A stretch of DNA of 64,000 nucleotides from Oasisia sp. SBJ-2009 (GCA_964017155.1 OZ024867.1:13913220-13977219), one strand, 5' to 3'; shown: positions 46,605-58,712, counted from the first letter of the stretch. The notes: a model not told the origin generated them from the letters alone. Numbers and translations: made by a program.

Positions 46605-46840
46605 TATCATCATCAGTACCATCATCGTTGTGTAGCCGTAGTGTCCCTTAGGCTTATCATGCTGTTTCCACACCTGTCTATCTTGCGCTATCCTCTGCCA
46701 GATGGTGCCCTTCCAATAGTCGTCTAGTTCGTCTTTCCACCATCTCGCCGGTCTTCCTCTGGATCGTTTCTCTTCGAAGGGTTTCCATGTGACGCGATGT
46801 CCATCGGTTACCTCGTATTCTACTGACGTGCCCTGTCCAG
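46605..46840 (-). pseudogene. LINE reverse-transcriptase C-terminal fragment (RTE-like)
   Basis: On the minus strand, one frame reads GHVSRIRGNRWTSRH. After a frameshift another reads RSRGRPARWWKDELDDYW and TIWQRIAQDRQVWKQ. This is the GHxxR / RGRPxxRW / WxxxAQDRxxW pattern of LINE 3' coding ends. The TGATGATGGTACTGATGATG tail after it fits the short-repeat tail of RTE-type LINEs. It is short and frameshifted, so dead. Confidence 0.7.
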
Positions 46841-47149
46841 GGTCACTTAATTCCGTCTTCTGACTTGTCTGTCTGTAACCTTTTTTTCTTACCCAAGTGT
46901 TTATCTGTCTGTGATAAACACTTGTGATATATATTTCATTTTTGTTTGTGCTCGCTGCCTTTAGAATTATTGCACTGCGTTTTGTATTGAGCGTTCAAGT
47001 AGAGTCGTTTTTATTTGGGCGACATTATTAGGGGAAGGCAGTGTTAGGTCACTATTTTAATATCTACGACAAAATTATGTGTCTTTGTCAAAATAAAAAA
47101 AACAATGATTATCAATAAATCTCTTACGCCACATAAAATGTGTCCAACA

Positions 47150-48480
47150 TGAATAGGTAACTAGATTTAGCTAATGCAAAGAGAGCTGGTCACGTGGCTC
47201 ATCTAACCCTATATGAGATGTAGGTTGAGCCAGAGGGCGGGGGTTAGTTAAGCCACAGATTGGTAAATGTCTTAGTTTACGTAACCCTTCGACTGTATCA
47301 GGTATGTATTCGCTATCAGATATACCAGTTTCCCAATTATCACGAGTACATGAACTCTGTGATGTAGACTATTGTCCAGTAAGGCAGCTCACACCTTTCG
47401 TACGTTATTTATATGTTCAAATAAACCTCACTTCATGTTGTGGCTGAACTAACCCTATCTCGACTTCGAGGGAACATTATAATGAATTTTTTGTTAATAC
47501 TGCCTGAACATGTACTTTTCGTCGTAGGCCCCTATGTTCAGTTGAAATTCTGGTTTCACAAGTTTATCTTTATGACAAAAATCTACGGGAAAGTTGTTAC
47601 GATGTCAAATCGAGACGTACTGGATACATCAATTGCTTACGTCACAATCAAAATTATGCGCGTGACCTCCGTCAACATTTGTCTTTGCCAACAATGTTGA
47701 TTACCGTTAAATAATTATGAGAATTACATTTTTACTGCGACATGACACCTGCTTACATTTACCAGCTTCTTAAGCTATAACTTAAACAAACCAGACCCAT
47801 ATAGGATGGAACGCAAGTGTTCAGGCAGAGTTTTGATCGCTTGACGGGGTTAATTTGCTAAGGCAAAGCAACCGTGTCACGTGATGGATATGAGCAATCG
47901 CTTTAATTGACGTAGACCTATCCAGGTTGCTTAACAATCTCAGTCAAGCCGGTAACAAAATGACTTCCAGAACACGTGTTGTTCCTCGATCGTGTGTTTT
48001 GTTGGGAATATGGTCTCAGTAGATTATATTTATAACAAAAACGTAAAATTAAATGTATGCAGTGATGTTTGCGCAAGGAGATATTATGTCGTTGTGGTAA
48101 AGTAATTGACATTAATCGTAATCAGCATCGTTGGCAAAGAAAATACATGCAATGTCATGACATAGGGCGTACGTCACAGTTTGCTTACCTAACAGTCGAA
48201 ATTATGCGCGAGGGCTTCGCCAAGGTTTCATTTTCTAGCAATATTAATAACGGTTTATTAGGTGAATTACAATACTACTGCTAGTTGACATATCCTAAAT
48301 CAAACATTACTGCAAACATTTGACACCTCCCTTTTATTTTTGTAATAAAGATGATCTTCTTAAACTAGAATTTCAACAAAATATACGACGAAAAGCACGT
48401 GTCTATATGCAGCAGCCATTTTGTTGACCGCTTGACGGAAGCTTAATTAATCTAAGCAACCTGCCATGGATACATTAGTT
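47150..48480. repeat. Diverged tandem duplication, period about 600 bp
   Basis: Similar landmarks recur near 47170, 47850 and 48430 (TTGACGG..TTAATT.GCTAA..CAA then TTACGTA). They also recur near 47600 and 48170 (ACGTCACA.TTTGCTTAC ... GAAATTATGCGCG). Probably old copies of one mobile element. Low certainty. Confidence 0.4.
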
Positions 48481-48506
48481 TACGCACGTCCAACATCTGA
48501 TCACCC

Positions 48507-48690
48507 GCGCGCGACAGTGTAGTGGTTAGCACATCCTCCTGCCAAACCGGCGCCCCAAGTTCAATCTAAAACAGACGCATGGTATAGTTGATGTACAAAC
48601 CGGGTTCTCAACATTGGGGACTGTGTATCCCTCGTGACTATGTGATACCACGCTACAGTGAATCCCGTCTGAAATTTGGACGTAAAACAA
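48507..48690 (+). mobile_element. tRNA-derived SINE
   Basis: GCGCGACAGTGTAGTGGTTAGCAC resembles a tRNA 5' half with a pol III A box (TAGTGGTTAGCAC). About 35 bp later CCCCAAGTTCAATCTAA resembles a B box (GGTTCGANTCC) with changes. A non-tRNA body follows up to the simple repeats, part of which (CCCGTCTGAA.TTT ... CGTAAAA) is duplicated at about 48764. A/B box spacing and order support a SINE rather than a functional tRNA. Confidence 0.65.
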
Positions 48691-48699
48691 ATACGCACG

Positions 48700-48795
48700 C
48701 ACGCGCGCGCGCGCGCGCGCACACACACACACACCACACCACACCACACCCCCACCACACCCGTCTGAATTTTGGGCGTAAAAGAAATACGCACG

Positions 48796-48834
<39 letters not shown>

Positions 48835-48838
48835 ACTG

Positions 48839-48919
<81 letters not shown>

Positions 48920-48920
48920 G

Positions 48921-49017
<97 letters not shown>

Positions 49018-49370
49018 ACACCACACCACACCACACCACATACTCTCCCCCCCCCCACACACACTCACTCACTCACTCACTCACTCACTCACTCACTCAC
49101 TCACTCACTCACTCACTCACCCACCCACCCATCCACCCACCCACTCAACTCACCACACCACACCACACCACACCACACCACACCACACCACACCACACCA
49201 CACCACACCACACCACACCACACCACACCACACCACACCACACCACATACTCTCCCCCCACACACACTCACTCACTCACTCACTCACTCACTCACTCACT
49301 CACTCACTCACTCACTCACTCACTCACTCACTCACTCACACACACACACACACACTCACTCACTCACACA

Positions 49371-49439
<69 letters not shown>

Positions 49440-49545
49440 TGTCACACACACACACGGTGTCACACACACACAAACAGACACACACACACACGCGAACGCG
49501 CACGCACACGCACACGCACACAGACACAGACACACTCACACACAC
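48700..49545. repeat. Compound CA-rich simple repeat tract
   Basis: Blocks of (CG)n, (CA)n, (CCACA)n, (CACT)n and back to (CA)n, with short inserts such as CTGTC and GGTGTC. The (CCACA)n-(CACT)n module appears twice (49014-49110 and 49150-49340). Open frames here (HTHTH, SLTH, VCVCV) are artefacts. Confidence 0.97.
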
Positions 49546-49549
49546 GTCT

Positions 49550-51040
49550 TTTCAGTAGCCATCCTCAGTGTCGCGGCTTGACGATTGTGTTCTGAAAACG
49601 GCTGACTATTTGTTGAATAGGACCTCTTAATTATTAAGATCACAACACTGTAACCATAAATTATATATTAGTTTTTAGTCAGAATGTTGATCACAACACT
49701 GTAGTCATAAAAGTATACACTACACTAGTTTTTAGTCAGAATGTTGTCACATGCTGGAAACAACTGTACGAACTAGGAACTAAAATGCCTACCTTAGCGA
49801 GAGGGTGTGAATGAAGACATATTACTTTTTTATCCTCGAATAAAAAAGGTAAATTATTTTGTTGCGTTGTATACAGTTTGGTGCCCGAGGTGCAGTTTTC
49901 GTCTACGCTAAGAGATCTGTAATACTGGGTATGTATAAAATAATAATGTTATTATAATAATACAATACTCAATAGCGCGAATATAGGGAGAGGATGATTT
50001 AGTGCTGCCACCGTGTGACTAATCACAGCAGCGGAGACGCCGGCAAGAGCATTAAAGTTTGCCAGTTGGTACCTCCTCTTATCTATATATAGATAAGCAG
50101 TGAGCGCGCGCGGTGTGGGGTGGCGCTAATTACCTTCCGGTTCCATTAGCTTTCTGCGGTTTCTCTTCATGTTACCATCTCTCCATTTGACGCCTACGTC
50201 TATAAGTTACGATATATTCACACTCGCAGGTTATGTTTTCGTATCGGGTTGACCATTAAAAGAATACTCGAAAATAGTAGAATAGTGGACAATATAATAT
50301 GGAGTACTATTTATATGCAATGTTAAAATTAATATAAAAATTCACAATAAGTGCCACAGGGCTGATTCCGCCGATCACATGTGTGCTGGTCATAATAATA
50401 TTATAATGATTTTATAATAAATAATAGTATTTGTCTACGCCATATCTCTAGCAATAAAGCCATTCAGAGGCGCGTTACACTTTATAGGAATGTGGAGATT
50501 ACCTTACAGTTAAAAAGTAGATGTAGTTGTACAATTAATTAATCAATATAATTGTTTGCAATATAAATAATTAATATTACTCTTAATAATACTAAAATAC
50601 TAATACTGACAAAATTAACTATATTACAAGTTATAAATAGATAATAATACAATAGTTGATAAATAGTACATATTAAACTGTTTATGGACATGTTTTGCTG
50701 GGTGTCAATCATTAATGCGTGTTAGTGATGACTTGTCCAGCTTAGCCTTAGTCACTTCTGCCTGGTCTTTGGATGAGATAGAAGTTTCTTGAGATTGCTC
50801 TCTGGAAAACGAATTCAACTGCTCTTTTGACTGTTAAACGATTTGCTCATCAGTTGCGCCAATTGTTACCACTGTAACACAATATATTGTTGTGTGCTGT
50901 GTGTTTAATCAATAGTGGCATTTAGCTTAATTTGTATTCGACAAGTTACAAACTGCAGTGCTGCTTGGATTGCGTGTTTCTAAAACCTTTGTATTGTTGC
51001 AGTTTTGCTGGTTTGCCGTTTATTCTTGCAGATCTACAAC
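49550..51040. other. AT-rich non-coding DNA
   Basis: No gene recognised. A GTGCTGCCACCGTG motif near 50004 recalls the dispersed repeat at 22 and 33 kb but is too short to assign. Confidence 0.4.
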
Positions 51041-51161
51041 ATGTCTCGCTTGGTGGCTGTCTTTGCGGATTCAATTTTCAAGTATCTGCCCCAGAGCTTA
51101 GATGGTGTCCAGTTTGAGCTGCACTGTAGACGAGGAGTTGGTGTCAAGGGCCTTCGCCGAG
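51041..51161 (+). CDS. Candidate first coding exon, unidentified
   Basis: ATG 51041 opens a frame reading MSRLVAVFADSIFKYLPQSL and DGVQFELHCRRGVGVKGLRR, ending at a strong donor (GCCGAG|GTAAGA) in phase 1. Two acceptor-like sites precede it (GTATTGTTGCAG and TTATTCTTGCAG). The VAVFADS start, followed by a spaced RRGV..KGL, faintly recalls the GDS block of SGNH/GDSL hydrolases. That is a guess on about 15 residues. No continuing exon was found before the repeats at 51.6 kb, so it may belong to a mobile element. Confidence 0.35.
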
Positions 51162-51606
51162 GTAAGATAGTTTATTGTCAATGAGGCATGCATATAGTGA
51201 AACAACAATGTATCAATGTATATAATTTTATATGTATTATACAATAGTGTTACCATACATGTGGTAATTCTAATTAGTTAATAAACTATCGTAAAATAGT
51301 ACACTTCTGGCTAGCATATGGGTGATGAGGCAATTGCGGCGATGAACGAGTAAAATAATGTTATATAACCCCTTCGCAGCTAATACGCACTTCCTCGGAG
51401 TATTATTTTGCCCTTTATGGGTGATACTAATAAGTTTAATAAATTGATCTACATAAGCGTATTCACATTTTACAGCCAATAAATGATTATTACCGGATAC
51501 TGACGACTTGATATATCTTTGACAAATAATCAACAATAAGCTTAAAGACGACCATCATGTAGAAAGTAGGTATTTATGTTAGGAATTTCAGCAGACGGTG
51601 CCGCTG

Positions 51607-51835
51607 TAGGGCACAGAGCACAGTTGATTTTCCCATTGGCGGCCATGTTAACGTTTTGTCAGATTATAAGGAAACTGGACCTGAGAAAAAATCTAAATTT
51701 TAACACAATCACTGCAGTCATGTCACTGATATACTGATCAAATTTCGTCAAAAAAGCATATCTCAGGCTCTTTTAAAATGCATGCATGTGTTCTGCCCCT
51801 CAAAATTGACCAAACTTAGCACGCTTTTCTGCATT
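51607..51835 (+). repeat. 229-bp direct repeat, copy 1
   Basis: Identical, as far as I can read by eye, to 54148-54376. Starts TAGGGCACAGAGCACAGTTG. Near 52044, AACTGTGCTCTGACCCC is the imperfect reverse complement of this start. So 51607-52062 may be a short inverted-repeat element. Confidence 0.9.
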
Positions 51836-52069
51836 CGCAGGGTCATGTAAGAAAAAATGGCTAAAAATCACTACGCCAACTACACTCTGCCTAACATGCG
51901 TCATTGCACTGCAGATATATCATAGCACTGAACCTACTAGTATGCCTGTCCTACTGTACTCATTTCACATAAAAAGAATTTTTCAAAATCTCAAATAACA
52001 CCATTATTAAGGTACTACATTCGTATGGGTTACACCAGGAAGTCTAACTGTGCTCTGACCCCTAATAGG

Positions 52070-54147
52070 AATTCTGATTTTTTTTAAAAACCTTTAATTT
52101 AGGCTCTTTTGAAAGCTACATATATATCATGCAGGAGGCCAAAAAATCAATGTCATCCCTTAATCTGGTAGTTTTTTACCCACTTTACAAATGACCACCC
52201 GCGCCTTATTTTATGGGCCAATATTGTATAAATAAACAAAAACCCTCTTATGGTGCTGACCACACTGCAACTGACAGCTTGCATATATATGCATAGAGAT
52301 TATGTCTGTGACAGCCAACCATATAATCTGCAAGAAAATCATGCATAGTCTGTTGTTACCATATTGTGAAATAATTTTTTTTACAAAAACAGTTATGTCA
52401 CTCCTACCCTACATAATAATGTCCATATTTCACTTTAAAATGGGGATTTCAGAAAAGTGAGGTAACACAACTTGTCAAATGTAATGCCATTACACAGCCC
52501 AATTAGTGCACATGCTCAGAACAATGGATCAATGATTGCTGTATCCTCACAGAGCTTACAGGCCAATATCACATCAAAGGCATCCCCAGTCACACTTCCT
52601 GTAAGCCTGTCATAAAACCTGATGCATCTTGGACTTTCCTTTGAGGACAGCTAGTGACAGACATGTGTCAGTGGTATAGATAGACAGATGACTTATTCCT
52701 CTTTCATGTCATGTATTCAGTCTTGACATATCTCTTTAAGCAAATAATACATAGCTTATAATGTTACCCCACCCCCCATAAAAAACTGACCATCCAGGCA
52801 CTCTTGATGAGGATTTTAGACTGACAAGATGGCCTTGGCTCCTAAAAGTTGAATTATGGTATTCAGTGACAATACTCATTGGAATTGGTCTGCATTTGGT
52901 GCAATGAAGGATGCAAAAAATAAGCATTGGGAATGCATTCTGTAGTGTGGTGGAAATAAGACTTAATGCTGGTGGTTTGAGAAAAAAGTCAACCATATCA
53001 TGAACCTATGACATAACACTTTATGTATGAGAGAATAAAATATTACATTGAAACCACACTGTGTCAATGACAACGATAGTTACTTTGGCCATAGGCAATA
53101 TGCACATTGCTTATAACAACTGGCATTGAAATGGTAATTAGGACATATATTTTATTTCACACATTGATAAAGCAGAAAATACATGGCCTGAAACGTATAT
53201 TTCATATTAGCAGTGATACCTATGATAAAAAGGAGAGAACATATACAATTTTGACAACTTTGACAACTTGGTGAGCCTCCTTACTCACAGGGTTCAACAC
53301 AGTTGGATGAAGACTGACACAACTACTCAAGGCAAATAATGACTAGACAAAACCAGACAGAGTGTGTGTGTGCCCGCGCGTGCATGCGTGCATGTACGTA
53401 TATACACGCATATGTGTGTGCACATACATGCACATGCACATGCACATGCACATGCACATGCACATGCACATGCACATGCACATTTCAATGCAACGCTTCT
53501 GTACACTCAATATACAGTATATAGCTGAGTTACCTGGCCTATGCAGTTAAGAGCGTTACATCTGAGTCATGCATGCAGAGAACCTCCAACACAAAAATGT
53601 CATCATCAACGCTGAAATGACAGCAGTCTCTTCATTATATACAGTCCAGAGCATTCTACACCACTTAAAATAGTAAGTTTGACTTCAGCATTATTTCAAT
53701 GTCCACGTTTAATAAGTAGTCTTCAAATTGCCCATGCCCAAAGCATATGTCCTGATGCAGACAGTAACTCCTGTTTTTACCAACACAGTGTCAATCTAAA
53801 ATAATAAAGTTGATACATGGCATGCATTGAGTCTTTTTTAGACTAAACCGTACATAGAGTCAGCATGAATGATTCTGTTTTTCTACAAAAATCAAAATAG
53901 CTGTCACGATACATGTGCCAGCCATCATAACTTTGTTTGTGTCCCCTGTGTAAAGCTATACTAGCACCATATTTCATATTTGGCATATATTTACATTTTC
54001 AAGAACTTTTTCACACATAACAGTGACCATTTGTGGACAAAACTACATTTCTCACACACCTCTGTAGCAGCAACATCATCTGAAATGCAAAAATGGCACC
54101 TAGCATTTCTGTTGCCATGGAGCTTCCTAACCCAGTTATTAAAACAA
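52070..54147. other. Non-coding DNA between the two 229-bp repeats
   Basis: No coding homology. It contains an (ACATGC)n microsatellite at 53424-53481. The unit is open in all frames but means nothing. Confidence 0.4.
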
Positions 54148-54376
54148 TAGGGCACAGAGCACAGTTGATTTTCCCATTGGCGGCCATGTTAACGTTTTGT
54201 CAGATTATAAGGAAACTGGACCTGAGAAAAAATCTAAATTTTAACACAATCACTGCAGTCATGTCACTGATATACTGATCAAATTTCGTCAAAAAAGCAT
54301 ATCTCAGGCTCTTTTAAAATGCATGCATGTGTTCTGCCCCTCAAAATTGACCAAACTTAGCACGCTTTTCTGCATT
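54148..54376 (+). repeat. 229-bp direct repeat, copy 2
   Basis: Second copy, 456 bp upstream of the MULE-like transposase start. It could be the left terminal region of that transposon, with copy 1 as a deletion derivative. Inference only. Confidence 0.9.
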
Positions 54377-54832
54377 TTAGTAAATAAACAGTTTCAATTT
54401 TAGCAGTAAATAAATAACATAAGACACTTTAAAACAAATTGGCAATACATTTTTGTGGAATCGTGAAATCTAACCACTTTAATGCATATTGCAGTTTTTA
54501 AAATATGCATGCATGATTGGTTGCATATATGTTTATTTTTAGTCATTATGTGATGTGATCTTGAACATTTTATACAGACGATCTATGTACAATTATTTTG
54601 CTTTAAGACGAATGTTTTAATTTTTTTATCCCAAGAATTCATTGATTTTTTATATACAGCATGTATTTCAATTTAGCCACAGCCACGCAAGATAGATTGG
54701 ATTTTGGATTATTTTTATTTTTACAATAAATTGTTATTGAATGAGGATTAATTGTGTGTCTACTGTGTTTCATCAATGAACTAGGCAACAGTGTTTGCTT
54801 AATCAATCCAGTTCAGAGGTAATGGCGGCCAC

Positions 54833-57795
54833 ATGAGTTATTACACAAAGTCCAAATTTCTGAGGCTAGGCGTAATAGTACATAATGGAAAAAAAGTCTC
54901 TAAACAGTTCGCATGCTCACAGGAAGGTAAACGTGATGGTGTAGCCGTAGCAAACATGCAGTCATATGTGCAGTCACAGGAGGCAGTTGTGTGGTTGGAG
55001 AGTTATACAAATACCGAGAATAATAGCACTAAAAATATATCGGGTATTGTGATATGCTCTGATTGGCCTACCTGTTTGTTGTCTGCTAGTATTACTTTTG
55101 ATTATGGTAAATATTTGCGCCTAACTTGCCTAAAGAAAAGCGGCGTAAAGAAAAGTAAATTTTTCCATTGTTTACCCTCAGGTAAAACAGATAAGAGAGC
55201 AATTGCAGAGATTCAAACTTTTGTAGATAGTGTATCATTCAACACTTGGCTAGAATCTGGTTATATTCACACTGGTTCAATTCACACTGGCATTCCTGCT
55301 AGACGTTTTCTAGATAATATGTTATTTGATAAACGTATACTAATAAAGCATAGTAAGAGTGTTAATATTAAACGAGATGATGACATTTTACTAGTTTCAA
55401 ATATGGGCAGAATAGATAACAAACAGTTTCACAGAACAGATGACAGCTTTGAATTAATAGACTCTGAAAATGTAGAAGGCTCTGGTAGCAAAATTGCAGC
55501 AATTATGTATGTGTCCTGTTCATCTCATACTTCAGCGTGTAGAAATGAGTGTGGCTGGAAATTAAAACTTATTTTAAAAGAGGATAACATGAACAATTGG
55601 GAAATTTTTGAACATAGCCAAAATTCACAATTTCACTCATCAGAACCTAACCAGAAAGATAGGCATATGTCCCAGACAATGAAAGATAAAATTGACAGGG
55701 CTAGAATGACTGGAAAGACAGCTCCAAGTCAGATTTATATTGCAGAAAATCCCACTAGTATACTTACACATGGTGACACTAATAATTCACCCAAGTCTGT
55801 TAATTTACGTCAGATTTCAAACAGGTGCCATTTAATTGATCGTCATTATTTAGGAAAGGATCTTTCTAAGGACAGACTCACTAACTCTGACTGGAGAAAT
55901 GCTGAAATAATTTTATAAAATAATTTTGATTCAGTACTTTTGTATCAGCGGGGTGATGCAAACTTAAATCGTAATTATCACATTGTTCTCGCAAGTGATG
56001 AAAACATCAGGTATTTAGAAAAGTTTGGTGTGATCTGTGGGTATGATGTCAAGCATGATTTAAATGCAGCCCGATTTAAAACTAGTATTTTAACTTATTG
56101 TGATTCAACAAATAAAGGTAGGATAGGTATGGCAGCTATCAGTAATTGTGAGATTTCAGAAGTACATACAATGCAGTTAGAAATTACCATTGCCAACATG
56201 CCATGTCATCATTCAAATTGTGCACATAAAAAGCATCTTTACATTTTTAATGACAACAATGGGTTTTTTCATTTAAGGCCGTGCGCCTTGAAATACGGTT
56301 CGGTGTTCCAACCAATAATACAGCATGATAAGGCATGGGACATTAAAACAGCATGCAACGATTTAATTTTGCAATCAGATTTGTGCAACTTTCATGCTCT
56401 GCAAGCTCTAAAGGACAAAATTATGACTTATCCAGATCTTAAAATAGTAATTAACCCTGTCATAACTGCACTGAAAAGTGTAATGCGTAGTTGGCATAAA
56501 ACTGTCCGGACAAGCATGGTACAGTCATTTTTCAATTATTTAACTAATGAAATTCCAGACTATATTGTTAGTGTACAATCAAAGAATAGTTTTGCTGACT
56601 ACCTCGATAAATGTTGGTTTCATAGTGCATGGCAAACAACATTTACTGCCGAGACCGCAATGCTGGTACCAGAAAAAGATAGGCGTAACCCTCTGTTATT
56701 GACCAATAATATAACAGAAAATCAATTCAGGTTACTTGTTCAAGGAGAAAATGCAAATCATTTAAACAAATCTATAGCATTTCAAATTAGAACTTTATTA
56801 GACAGAACTTTGCCCAGGCATGCAAATGACACAGTTCATGATGCTACAAAATTAGCCAGATTTAAAAACCAGGTAAACACGTCTAAGGGAAAACTACTTA
56901 ACTGTATCATGAAAGGCCTATGTCTAGTTAAGACTCGGAAAGTCAGTCTCATTCCAAATTGGGCTCAACATGGGTGGGCATTTGTCACTTCAGAGGATAA
57001 AAAGCAATCTGGAAATGACCATGCATATTCTCTAAATGAAGCTAGTGAAACTTTACTTTCACAATTAAATGCAAGTGCTGCTCATACTTTCCATGAGGTT
57101 GTTGCCCAGTACCTGCCTGTTCCGGTACCAGATGAGGGGATTTACATTGTAAATATATTCCTTACCATATGTACATGCTTAGATTTCATTCACCAGGGAC
57201 AGCCATATTTCTGTAAACATCTACATGCCGTGCAAGCAACTATAAATAATTGTCATGACCATTTAAAATTGTTAGAATTGTACTTTGATACTGTAGCAAG
57301 AATTCCTTCTGGTTTATCTACACTCTTTCCGCTAAATAGTAATATATGTGACCGGGCTTATGTTTTCAGTGGTATAAATTCTTTATTGCAAAGGTCTCAC
57401 GAAGCAACTAAATCAGAAGTACAACAAGCTAAAAAGGGTAATTTACTTAAACTTCTACATGATCATAAAAAGAAAGCTGCCCCAACATTCTTCCCTGGTA
57501 AGCTCCCTAAGCAACATCCTCATAAATTAGGATTTAGAAGGAAGGGCGGAGCCATTCTTACCAGAAATAGTGATTATCAACTGAAATGTCCTATATTTAG
57601 CACACATGACCTCTAGTTAAAATTCCTCACAATGCAAGAGAAAGGTGGGGTGGGAGGAAAAGATGCATGCGTAAGAAACGAGGACTAACAATAAGTGAAG
57701 TAGCTTTAGAAAACACACAGACTTTAGCTTTCAAACTTAAAAAGTTAGCAATAGCTCGTGCACTTAAAGCTTCAAGGAAATTAAATATTAATTAA
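54833..57795 (+). pseudogene. MULE-like transposase with SWIM motif, one in-frame stop
   Basis: Transposase of a cut-and-paste DNA transposon. From ATG 54833 one frame runs 928 codons to 57616, interrupted only by TAA at 55916-55918. The N-terminal part has two similar modules of about 50 residues (about 8-57 and 92-144), each with K[FY]LRL, SK.F.C and WLES. A Cys/His cluster follows (C229, C236, C240, H261, H268), probably zinc-binding. The catalytic part has GYDVKHDLN (D near codon 405), IIQHDKAWD (near 499), LCNFHALQAL, and NNITENQFR (E near 629). That is a candidate DDE triad with MULE-style spacing. CTCLDFIHQGQPYFCKH is a SWIM zinc finger (57170-57220). After the stop at 57614 another frame adds a basic tail (GGRKRCMRKKRGLT) to 57795, which suggests a small frameshift. 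The family is assigned by motif order. The element's ends are not established. Confidence 0.75.
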
Positions 57796-58287
57796 TACAG
57801 CTGTACACCCATTAACGCACCATGCAAGAGTTAAGAAAATTGATGTGGTTACCGTTAGTCCAGTTGTCAGTTCAAATACACCAGCAGTCAGTTTAATTCA
57901 GCCAGGTCAGGGAAGAAACATTGAGAAAGAAATGTTTGTGTTGTCTAAGAACTAAGGCTAAGTCAAAGAGATCAATATGATAGTGGCTTTCTCCCTCTAA
58001 CAGGCCTTGGAGTCTCAATTTAGTGACCAGTGTGGGCCCTGGTTCAAAGTTTTCTAATTAAATAAAGCAGAGTTGTTAAAATTGGGACTCTGCTTTCCTT
58101 GTAATTTAGTTTTTGACTTAGCCTGGGCTTAGCAATTCTTACAATTGTTCTTTTTATTTCTTTCATTTCCTAATGTAGCTGATGGTGCCTAAAATGTGTT
58201 TGACATAAGAAATTTAACTATTATATGTTTAGCCCTTTAGACAATAAATTATTGTAAGAGATGGCACATCTCACTTAGAAGAGAGTT
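57796..58287. other. 3' region of the MULE-like element
   Basis: No gene seen. The motif GGCTAAGTCAAAG near 57957 has an inverted counterpart TTTTGACTTAGCC at about 58110. An AATAAA-containing stretch occurs near 58062 and could serve as a poly(A) signal. Confidence 0.35.
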
Positions 58288-58712
58288 GTTATTGACCCCA
58301 AGCTATACATAGTTATGAAGGGGTTTTGGGGCGCATTGACGCTTTCCCCTTCTACAAATGGATTTCTTCTTTAAATTGAAACTTGTCTTTTGTCATTTTA
58401 TGGGTGGGTCCAGCTACCTGCGTGTGGTTGGTTCCCTTCAAGTTTCCTGTTAAATTATCACGTACACATTGTATATTATATGGATTTAATTGAAAATGCA
58501 TTATGTATGTTATTGACCCCAAGCTATACATAGTTATGAAGGGGTTTTGGGGCGCATTGACGCTTTCCCCTTCTACAAATGGATTTCTTCTTTAAATTGA
58601 AGCTTGTCTTCTGTCATTTTATTGGTGGGTCCAGCTACCTGTGTGTGGTTGGTTCCCTTCAAGTTTGCTGTTAATTATCATGTACATATTGTATATTATA
58701 TGGATTTAATTG
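58288..58712. repeat. Tandem duplication, period 221 bp
   Basis: GTTATTGACCCCAAGCTATA starts at 58288 and again at 58509. The two units are nearly identical (small differences such as GAAACTTG/GAAGCTTG and TTTCCTG/TTTGCTG). They may be part of the right end of the MULE-like element. Confidence 0.9.

Noticed and set aside
48507..48580. Functional tRNA gene
   Set aside because: The A and B boxes resemble a tRNA but the B box is altered, no complete cloverleaf is evident, and the sequence continues as a SINE body.
48526..49595. Frames of HTHTH, SLTH and VCVCV repeats
   Set aside because: Translation of CA-rich simple repeats.
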